From the NCBI GenBank assembly GCA_965225895.1, contig CBDDBR010000011.1, positions 1,302,001 through 1,366,000 of the forward strand: a stretch of 64,000 nucleotides of DNA, given 5' to 3'. Under the pieces are notes generated by a model. The model saw nothing but the letters and a program-made list of their open reading frames with translations, was not told where the DNA came from and searched no databases. Within the stretch, counting starts at the first letter, position 1, and every line of letters begins with the position of its first letter. Source of the DNA: Endobugula sp965225895 (GTDB taxonomy: Bacteria; Pseudomonadota; Gammaproteobacteria; Pseudomonadales; Cellvibrionaceae). The translations under genes and the position numbers were made by a program. Of the stretch, positions 57,267-64,000 are shown piece by piece.

Positions 57267-58112
57267 ATGAGCGCACTCCTTCTAGACGGCAAACTCATTG
57301 CCAAAAAAACCGAAGCAGAACTTAGCGAGAGAGTTAGCACCTTAAAAGCACACAGTGGCCGCACACCTATTTTAGCGACTATTCTTGTAGGTAGTGATCC
57401 CGCCTCGGCAACCTATGTGAACATGAAAGGCAATGCTTGCCAACGCATAGGCATGGATTCACTGAAAGTAGAATTAGACGAGAGCACCACCACAGAAGAA
57501 CTGCTTTCAACCATTCATGATCTCAACAACAATCCAGACGTGCACGGCATTTTGCTTCAGCACCCTGTACCCTCTCAAATTGATGAACGCGCCTGCTTTG
57601 ATGCTATTGATCTCAGCAAAGATGTAGATGGTGTTACCTGCTTAGGTTTTGGCCGTATGAGCATGGGCGAAGATGCTTATGGGTGTGCAACCCCTAAAGG
57701 CATTATGCGCTTGCTAGAAGCTTACGACATTCCTCTAGCTGGAAAACATGCCGTTGTTGTAGGTCGCAGCCCTATCTTGGGCAAACCTATGGCTATGATG
57801 ATGCTAGGCGCCAACGCCACCGTCACCATTTGTCACTCACGCACACAAAACCTCAGCGAACACATCAAACAAGCCGATATTGTGGTTGGCGCTGTCGGTA
57901 AACCCGAATTCATCAAAGCGGAATGGATCAAAGATGGCGCCATTGTCGTCGATGCTGGCTATCACCCTGGTGGCGTAGGTGATATCGAGCTTACCCCTCT
58001 AATCGATCGTGTAGCGGCTTATACGCCCGTTCCTGGCGGTGTTGGCCCTATGACCATCAATACACTGATTTATCAATCAGTCGATTCTGGCGAAAAGAAG
58101 ATTAACGAGTAA
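57267..58112 (+). CDS. folD: Bifunctional methylene-THF dehydrogenase/cyclohydrolase
   Basis: Interconverts methylene-, methenyl- and 10-formyl-THF. Signatures: SATYVNMKGNACQRIGM with catalytic Lys, VHGILLQHPVP, DVDGVT, VVVGRSPILGKPMAMM, and C-terminal TPVPGGVGPMTI. 281 aa is standard. CAGGA precedes the ATG. Also relevant for C1 oxidation if methanol is used. Confidence 0.97.
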   Translation: MSALLLDGKLIAKKTEAELSERVSTLKAHSGRTPILATILVGSDPASATYVNMKGNACQRIGMDSLKVELDESTTTEELLSTIHDLNNNPDVHGILLQHPVPSQIDERACFDAIDLSKDVDGVTCLGFGRMSMGEDAYGCATPKGIMRLLEAYDIPLAGKHAVVVGRSPILGKPMAMMMLGANATVTICHSRTQNLSEHIKQADIVVGAVGKPEFIKAEWIKDGAIVVDAGYHPGGVGDIELTPLIDRVAAYTPVPGGVGPMTINTLIYQSVDSGEKKINE

Positions 58113-58134
58113 ATCCATCGCCGAACATCACGCT

Positions 58135-58842
58135 ATGCGCCTTGATAAATATATTGCTTCTGTCACCGATTATTCTCGCACCGAAGTCAAACGCTTACTC
58201 AAACAACACGCCATTGAAATCAATGGCGTAGTCGCGTTAAATCCAGCAATACACATTAACGAAAATAACGACAACATTACCTTACAAGGCATTATTCTAA
58301 CGGCACCTGCACCACGCTATTTTATGCTACACAAACCTAAAGGTACGGTATGTGCCACAGAAGACAGTGAACACCCTACGGTTATCGATCTTATTAACGA
58401 GCCTAACAAAGAAAAACTACACATTGCAGGCCGATTAGATAAAGACACCACAGGCCTTGTATTAATTACCGATGATGGACAATGGAGCCACCGCATTACC
58501 AGCCCCAAAACATCCTGCTTTAAAACATACAGAGTCACACTCGCCACACCATTGAACGATAACGCCACTAAACAATTAACCGATGGTATTACACTCCGCA
58601 ACGAAACACGCCCCACACGGCCAGCCCATGTGCTTCCTCTTGATTCGCATACGATTGAATTAAGTATTCAAGAAGGTAAATATCATCAAATAAAACGCAT
58701 GTTAGCCGCCGTAGGCAACCATGTAGAAGGCTTACATCGCCAACAGATCGGCCATATTCGCTTAGATAGCTCGCTCTCAGCAGGTGAATACCGACACCTA
58801 CGTGCAGACGAAATATTATTAGAACAAGAGGTAAACACATAA
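58135..58842 (+). CDS. rsuA: RsuA-type 16S rRNA pseudouridine synthase
   Basis: N-terminal S4 RNA-binding domain (MRLDKYIASVTDYSRTEVKR), catalytic Asp in AGRLDKDTTGLVLIT and C-terminal EGKYHQIKRMLAAVGNHVEGLHR. 235 aa fits RsuA (U516 of 16S rRNA). The last base of the stop overlaps the next ATG (TAATG), showing coupling with the methyltransferase gene. Confidence 0.92.
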   Translation: MRLDKYIASVTDYSRTEVKRLLKQHAIEINGVVALNPAIHINENNDNITLQGIILTAPAPRYFMLHKPKGTVCATEDSEHPTVIDLINEPNKEKLHIAGRLDKDTTGLVLITDDGQWSHRITSPKTSCFKTYRVTLATPLNDNATKQLTDGITLRNETRPTRPAHVLPLDSHTIELSIQEGKYHQIKRMLAAVGNHVEGLHRQQIGHIRLDSSLSAGEYRHLRADEILLEQEVNT

Positions 58843-59900
58843 TGGATACTTCTTTTTCAACATTACTACCCTATTTACAAAACCCCACAGTGCCCACACT
58901 GTGGCTGGCAGATGAAAATGCGCTAGATACATTGCATACTCTAGCCCCCCACAATAGCCAGCTGCTACACATTGCTACTAACCGATATGACATTTACCAA
59001 CTCGCGCGTGAGAAAAACATAAGCGCCGAATACAATGATTTTACTTTTAAGGAATTGGCATTTACACCAGAATGTATTGTGTATCGCATTTCAAAAGAAA
59101 AGCCATTAACCCACTATCTCATCAATCAAGCCACTCAGCGCTTATGCCATAACGGCACGCTGATTATTAGTGGACAAAAACAAGAAGGTATTAAAAGCTA
59201 TGTTGACAACATCAGCAAACATATCGGCTGTAAAGGAAAACTAAAAAAGCTAGGATCGCACTACTGTGCCAGCCTCAGTCACTTTGACAACCACACACCA
59301 CTGGACGATAAAGAATACACCGTATTTCAGCAGCCATTTACAGATCACCCCCAACATAAACAGCTATATAGCAAACCTGGGGTATTTGGCTGGAACAAAA
59401 TCGATAAAGGTACCGAGCTGTTACTACAAACATTACCCAAGATCATCAAACAATATCAGCACAAAATCAGTACCATCTTAGACTTGGGCTGCGGCTACGG
59501 CTGGATATTTGCTAACTTGCCTAATTATTTAGATAAAGAAACATTATCTAACACCCAAATTACAGCGACGGATAACAATGCTACAGCCATTGCCTGCGCC
59601 GAAAAAAACGCCTTATTAACAACCCAACAGGTTCACGTTGTTGCCGATGACTGCGCCACACATATTGCACAAACCTTCGATCTCATTTTATGTAACCCGC
59701 CGTTCCACCAAGGGTTTGCTCACGACAAAACATTAACTCAAAAATTTTTAGAGCAAACCAAGCAGCATCTAAAATACAATGGCATGGCCATATTTGTTGT
59801 GAATGAATTTATTCATTTTCCCAAGGAGCAATTGCAATTATTCACGTATAATGACACTTTTATTAAGGATCAAGGTTTTAAAATCATCGTATTGCGCTAG
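58842..59900 (+). CDS. rsmC: RsmC/RlmG-type rRNA guanine-N2 methyltransferase
   Basis: 352 aa: an inactive N-terminal methyltransferase-like half and a C-terminal catalytic half with SAM motif ILDLGCGYGW, acidic TDNNATAIACA and the N-methylase signature LILCNPPFHQG. KPGVFGWNKIDKGTELLL matches RsmC/RlmG. RsmC methylates G1207 of 16S rRNA; RlmG (G1835 of 23S) is the close alternative. Coupled to the rsuA gene. Confidence 0.8.
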   Translation: MDTSFSTLLPYLQNPTVPTLWLADENALDTLHTLAPHNSQLLHIATNRYDIYQLAREKNISAEYNDFTFKELAFTPECIVYRISKEKPLTHYLINQATQRLCHNGTLIISGQKQEGIKSYVDNISKHIGCKGKLKKLGSHYCASLSHFDNHTPLDDKEYTVFQQPFTDHPQHKQLYSKPGVFGWNKIDKGTELLLQTLPKIIKQYQHKISTILDLGCGYGWIFANLPNYLDKETLSNTQITATDNNATAIACAEKNALLTTQQVHVVADDCATHIAQTFDLILCNPPFHQGFAHDKTLTQKFLEQTKQHLKYNGMAIFVVNEFIHFPKEQLQLFTYNDTFIKDQGFKIIVLR

Positions 59901-60015
59901 GCTAAAAATAAAGATCGGCAATGTGTATCGTCACACCTATTGTCACCTTTCTGTCACTCTTATCTAGCACACTAACAACCGCTTACTTATATACTAACGT
60001 TTACTCAATACACTT

Positions 60016-60570
60016 ATGACCGCTCTACATTCGTTAATTTATACTTTAATCATACTTACCATCACATCATGCTCTACTGCACCTAATAAAGAGCAATGGC
60101 CAACAAACATTCCCACTAGAGACACATTTGTTAATTACTACAATCAAGATATTGCACACCAAGAAGCACTCGCTGAGGAAGATTACTTAACTTGGGTGCA
60201 TCGATTTTATTTTGGGTGGGAACTGTATAGACGAGGATGGGTAAGAGCGACTCAAGAACTAGTTGATAGTCTTGAAAACGAAGCAGACAAACCACTCGCC
60301 AAACAATTGATGACCGATATTGGTAATCGCATTGCTCCCGAGTGGGCAAAAGATAAGCGCTTTCACCTTATCAAAACACGCCACATTGTTATTTGGGGCA
60401 ATACCATTAATGCCGCGATTACAAAGAAAGAACAAATGAAAATACTGCCGAGGATACTGAATGACGTAGATGCGCTATTAGATAAGCAGCTATCTGCCAG
60501 TGTTATTCAAGCGGATAGATACTACCCGCAACAAGTCTTCGGCAGCACCGAAAGTCTTGAGGATTTTTAA
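60016..60570 (+). CDS. Hypothetical lipoprotein
   Basis: 184 aa with signal peptide and lipobox TITSC (Cys 19), followed by a helical mature domain (about 35-184) rich in charged residues, with YFGWELYRRGWVRATQEL central. No family recognised. Followed by a hairpin and the convergent metH gene. Confidence 0.7.
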   Translation: MTALHSLIYTLIILTITSCSTAPNKEQWPTNIPTRDTFVNYYNQDIAHQEALAEEDYLTWVHRFYFGWELYRRGWVRATQELVDSLENEADKPLAKQLMTDIGNRIAPEWAKDKRFHLIKTRHIVIWGNTINAAITKKEQMKILPRILNDVDALLDKQLSASVIQADRYYPQQVFGSTESLEDF

Positions 60571-60589
60571 GGGGTATGAGGAATACCCC
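60571..60589. terminator. Hairpin between convergent lipoprotein and metH genes
   Basis: Perfect 7-bp stem (ggggtat / atacccc) with a 5-nt loop, no T-tract on either side. Possible bidirectional terminator. Confidence 0.45.
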
Positions 60590-60600
60590 CTGAATATAAA

Positions 60601-63291
60601 TCAATAACCTAATGAAGGTCTTAGCCAACGCTCAGCGGTATCTATATCCCAACCTTTGCGTTCAGCGTAATTTCTAACCTGATCTTTAGCAATTTGACCC
60701 AAACCAAAGTAGCGCGCTTCTGGCTGAGCAAAATACCAACCACTCACAGACGATGCAGGATACATAGCGTAACTATCCGTTAGCTGGCTTCCTATGCTAT
60801 TTTCAACGTCTAACAATTCCCATAAGGTCGCTTTTTCACTATGCTCTGGGCACGCAGGATAACCTGGTGCAGGACGAATACCGCTGTAAGATTCCTTAAT
60901 TAACGCCTCATTGTCTAACTGCTCGTTCGACGCATAACCCCAGTATTGTTTACGCACTTTTTCGTGCATCAACTCAGCCATTGCTTCTGCAAAACGATCG
61001 GCAATAGCTTTAATCATAATGGCATTATAGTCATCTAATTCTTCTTCATATTGCTTTGCCAATGCTTCTGCACCGTAACAACCCACAGCAAATGCACCCA
61101 TATAATCACTAACACCAGATTCTTTAGGGGCAACAAAATCAGCTAATGAACGATAAGGACGATCAATAGGACGATCGACCTGCTGTCGTAAATGATTCAA
61201 CGTAGCAATCACGCCTGTACGCGTATCATCTTGATAAATCTCAGTCTGGTCATTATCAATGCCATTGGCTGGAAATAACCCAATGACCGAATGACACTGC
61301 AACAAATCTTTTTCAATAATTTCTTGCAGTTTGCTTGTTGCATCAGCAAATAATTTCGTGGCTTCTTCGCCAACCACTTCATCGGTTAAAATGTCGGGAT
61401 ATTTACCATGCAACTCCCATGTTTTAAAAAAGGGCGTCCAGTCAAATCGTTCTGCTACTTCAGCTAATGACCAATTAAGAAATACCTGCTTGCCTAGCGT
61501 TTGTGGCACAGTAGGTACATAGTTCTGCCAATCAATAACCGCTGCATGGCTACGAGTTTTTTCTAATGGTGCAAACACCTTTTTAGATCGACGATTAGCA
61601 TTTTGAATACGTACTTTTTCGTTGTCTTCTTTAATTTTTGCAATGGCCTGCTCTTTATCTTCACTCAGTAAACCACTCGCCACGGGCACCGACTTTGAGG
61701 CATCCAACACATGGCAGGTAACACCACTATATTTTGGCTCAATCTTAACAGCTGTATGCACTTTAGATGTGGTCGCACCGCCAATCAGTAGCGGCATTGT
61801 CATACCCCGCTCTTCCATCATTTCGGCAACGGTGACCATTTCATCTAGCGATGGGGTAATCAGACCCGACAAACCTATAATGTCTACATCGTGCTCAACA
61901 GCAGCATCAAGGATTTTTTCTGGTGGCACCATCACACCAAGGTCAATCACTTCATAATTATTACAAGACAGCACAACACCAACAATATTTTTGCCTATAT
62001 CGTGCACATCCCCTTTTACAGTAGCCATAATAATTTTGCCGTTATTTTTGGTTTCATCACCCGACAAACGTTTTTCTTCTTCGATATAAGGTAAAAGATA
62101 AGCTACGGCTTTTTTCATCACCCGTGCGCTTTTCACCACTTGCGGCAAAAACATTTTACCTGCACCAAACAAGTCACCAACTACGTTCATTCCGACCATT
62201 AACGGCCCTTCAATAACGTGCAAAGGTTTATCCGCTTGCTGGCGCGTTTCTTCTACATCCTCTTCAATAAACTCAGCAATACCTTTTACCAAAGCATGAG
62301 TAATTCTTTCTTGTAATGGGTTTTCACGCCACTTTAACTTATCACTTTCTTTAACATTGGCAGATTGACCTTTTACTTGTTCAGCAAAATCTACCAACCG
62401 TTCGCCCGCATCTTCTCGACGATTCAATACGACGTCTTCAACGGCTTCTAACAGATCTTTAGGAATATCATCATATACCGTTAACATGCCTGCATTAACG
62501 ATGGCCATATCCATACCATCTTTAATCGCATGATAAAGAAACACTGAATGCATCGCTTCACGTACGGTATCGTTACCACGAAACGAAAACGATACATTCG
62601 ATAAACCGCCTGATACTTTAGCACCCGGTAAATTTTCTTTAATCCATTTAGTCGCAGCAAAAAAATCAACGGCATAGTTATCGTGATCACTAATACCTGT
62701 AGCAATAGGGAAAATATTAGGGTCGAACACGATATCTTCTGGACGAAAACCAACTTCATTCACCAATATATCGTAAGACTCTTTACAAATATCAATACGA
62801 CGCTGATACGTGTCTGCTTGCCCTAGTTCATCAAAGGCCATCACAACCACGGCAGCACCATAGCGTTTAACAATATTGGCATAACGAATAAATTCGTCTT
62901 TGCCTTCTTTCATTGAAATAGAGTTAACAATGGCCTTACCCTGTACACACTGTAGGCCAGCTTCGATAATTTCAAACTTTGATGAATCGATCATAAACGG
63001 CACACGACAAATATCGGGTTCCGCAGCCAATAAATTCAAATAACGGCGCATTGCTGCCACACCATCCAACATGGCATCATCCATGTTGACATCAATAATT
63101 TGCGCACCGTCCTCTACTTGCACACGCGCAATTTCAATTGCCGCATCATAATCTTCTTCTTGAATAAGGCGCGCAAATTTACGCGAGCCGGTCACGTTAG
63201 CACGCTCACCAACATTCACGAATCCTGTCGTTTTATTCACCACCAAGGGTTCAAGACCACTCAGCACCATATCTGGCATGTTTTGACTCAT
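60601..63291 (-). CDS. metH: Cobalamin-dependent methionine synthase, folate/B12/activation part
   Basis: About 896 aa carrying three of the four MetH modules: pterin-binding (FVNVGERANVTGSRKF; IVNSISMKEG), cobalamin-binding with VKGDVHDIGKNIVGVVLSCN (the DxHxxG His ligand) and IGGATTSKVHTAVKI, and the AdoMet activation domain (RPAPGYPACPEHSEKATLW; ARYFGLGQIAKDQ). The homocysteine module is not fused but encoded by the gene upstream. The frame opens at TTG 63297, but ATG 63291 is the more natural start. Together the two genes should reproduce a full MetH. Confidence 0.94.
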   Translation of the reverse strand: MSQNMPDMVLSGLEPLVVNKTTGFVNVGERANVTGSRKFARLIQEEDYDAAIEIARVQVEDGAQIIDVNMDDAMLDGVAAMRRYLNLLAAEPDICRVPFMIDSSKFEIIEAGLQCVQGKAIVNSISMKEGKDEFIRYANIVKRYGAAVVVMAFDELGQADTYQRRIDICKESYDILVNEVGFRPEDIVFDPNIFPIATGISDHDNYAVDFFAATKWIKENLPGAKVSGGLSNVSFSFRGNDTVREAMHSVFLYHAIKDGMDMAIVNAGMLTVYDDIPKDLLEAVEDVVLNRREDAGERLVDFAEQVKGQSANVKESDKLKWRENPLQERITHALVKGIAEFIEEDVEETRQQADKPLHVIEGPLMVGMNVVGDLFGAGKMFLPQVVKSARVMKKAVAYLLPYIEEEKRLSGDETKNNGKIIMATVKGDVHDIGKNIVGVVLSCNNYEVIDLGVMVPPEKILDAAVEHDVDIIGLSGLITPSLDEMVTVAEMMEERGMTMPLLIGGATTSKVHTAVKIEPKYSGVTCHVLDASKSVPVASGLLSEDKEQAIAKIKEDNEKVRIQNANRRSKKVFAPLEKTRSHAAVIDWQNYVPTVPQTLGKQVFLNWSLAEVAERFDWTPFFKTWELHGKYPDILTDEVVGEEATKLFADATSKLQEIIEKDLLQCHSVIGLFPANGIDNDQTEIYQDDTRTGVIATLNHLRQQVDRPIDRPYRSLADFVAPKESGVSDYMGAFAVGCYGAEALAKQYEEELDDYNAIMIKAIADRFAEAMAELMHEKVRKQYWGYASNEQLDNEALIKESYSGIRPAPGYPACPEHSEKATLWELLDVENSIGSQLTDSYAMYPASSVSGWYFAQPEARYFGLGQIAKDQVRNYAERKGWDIDTAERWLRPSLGY

Positions 63292-63323
63292 GTTCAATTC
63301 TTTATCTTAATGATTGATCGTAA

Positions 63324-64000
63324 TTACTGCTTTATTGCGCGAGGCGCATGTTGGCTGGCTAATTCAGCAAGCGCGGCAATATGCTCGGGTGTTGTACCAC
63401 AGCAGCCCCCTAAAATATTGACATGCCCACCTTTAACAAATAACTCAACCTGCTCTGCCATTTGTTCGGGTGTTTCATCATATTCACCAAATTCATTCGG
63501 TAAACCTGCATTGGGATGCGCCGACACATAAGCGCTGGATATAGCATCTAAGCGCTTAACGTAAGGCAGCATCTCATTGGCGCCTAGTGCACAATTTAAC
63601 CCTACACTCAATAATTCACCGTGCATCATAGAAATCCAAAATGCTTCGGCTGTTTGACCCGATAACGTACGGCCACTAGCATCCGTAATAGTGCCCGAAA
63701 CCATAACAGGAATATCGCCCCATTTTTCGCGTATCTCTGCCATTGCGTAAAGACCCGCTTTTGCATTGAGCGTATCAAATACGGTCTCAATCATCAGAAT
63801 ATCCGCGCCACCTTCTAACAGGGCATTCGCTGCTTGCAGATAAGCTTCTCGCAATTCATCAAACGTCACTAAACGTTTACCAGGGTCATTCACATCGGGC
63901 GATAATGATGCCGTACGGTTCGTAGGACCTAAAGCACCCACAACAAAGCGAGGCTTATCGGGTGTTTTTGCTGTCCAAATATCGGCAGCTCGTCGAGCGC
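63324..64000 (-). CDS. Homocysteine S-methyltransferase module of MetH (partial, runs off window)
   Basis: Open without stop to the window edge, so the N-terminus is missing. Shows the MetH homocysteine-domain motifs: GALGPTNRTASLSPDVNDPG, DILMIETVFDTLNAKA, and the zinc ligands in LSVGLNCALGANEM and NILGGCCGTTPEHIAAL. Ends with its own stop after APRAIKQ, 32 bases before the ATG of the second metH gene, and in a different frame. Provides homocysteine activation for the downstream protein. Confidence 0.92.
   Translation of the reverse strand, partial: ARRAADIWTAKTPDKPRFVVGALGPTNRTASLSPDVNDPGKRLVTFDELREAYLQAANALLEGGADILMIETVFDTLNAKAGLYAMAEIREKWGDIPVMVSGTITDASGRTLSGQTAEAFWISMMHGELLSVGLNCALGANEMLPYVKRLDAISSAYVSAHPNAGLPNEFGEYDETPEQMAEQVELFVKGGHVNILGGCCGTTPEHIAALAELASQHAPRAIKQ

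Noticed and set aside
63297..63330. Frameshift or sequencing error breaking metH
   Set aside because: Both parts have complete domains, the break is at the linker, and a start codon follows; a natural split is more likely, though not proven.

Overview
The window is AT-rich chromosomal DNA from a Gram-negative gammaproteobacterium. It carries LolA, FtsK, an outer-membrane porin, Aat/Bpt N-end-rule transferases and a monomeric isocitrate dehydrogenase. The backbone order purL-mltF-tadA, cysG-serS-crcB-rarA-lolA-ftsK-trxB-aat-bpt-infA-clpA-clpS-cspD-icd-rluE-nudJ is the arrangement known from Pseudomonas and relatives. Together with the low GC this suggests a marine Pseudomonadales/Cellvibrionales-type bacterium; that affiliation is inference.

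Layout. 0-30.5 kb is mostly housekeeping: purine synthesis, cell wall recycling, tRNA editing, siroheme, seryl-tRNA, replication-fork maintenance, lipoprotein export, chromosome segregation, redox, N-end-rule proteolysis, cold shock and the TCA cycle. A few small accessory genes are mixed in, among them a secreted NleD-like (M91) zinc protease at the left edge.

30.5-56.6 kb is a dense quinoprotein (PQQ) alcohol-oxidation island. From left to right it holds a cytosolic histidine kinase with a decayed receiver domain; a NitT/TauT-type ABC importer; pqqABCDE, with the 23-aa pqqA found by eye and an attenuator-like hairpin behind it; a porin; a NosR/NirI-like FMN/4Fe-4S membrane protein; and an operon made of a lipoprotein PQQ-dehydrogenase paralogue, an ExbB/TolQ-like channel, an ExbD-like helix fused to a YfaP/DUF2135-like domain, a small membrane protein and a lipoprotein. 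It continues with a lanthanide-type PQQ alcohol dehydrogenase (PedH/XoxF active-site pattern), its periplasmic binding protein and cytochrome c, then a Ped/Lut-type ABC cassette (binding protein, YVTN beta-propeller, ATPase, permease), and ends with a NarL-type response regulator. The likely logic is that alcohol enters through the porin, PQQ-dehydrogenase oxidises it in the periplasm, electrons pass to cytochrome c, the ABC cassette serves metal (lanthanide) acquisition, and the split kinase/regulator pair controls expression.

The most unusual element is the operon at 42.2-46.7 kb. Its dehydrogenase paralogue keeps the vicinal Cys-Cys and the Asn ligand but appears to have Arg for the metal-binding Glu and Gly for the catalytic Asp. 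It is followed directly by a proton-motor pair whose ExbD periplasmic domain has been replaced. This may be an undescribed energised envelope system linked to PQQ metabolism.

56.7-64 kb returns to the backbone: tRNA-His, tRNA-Arg and tRNA-Pro, then folD, an RsuA-type pseudouridine synthase, an RsmC-type methyltransferase, a small lipoprotein, and a methionine synthase encoded as two separate genes (the upstream one runs off the window). No transposase, phage gene or CRISPR array was seen.
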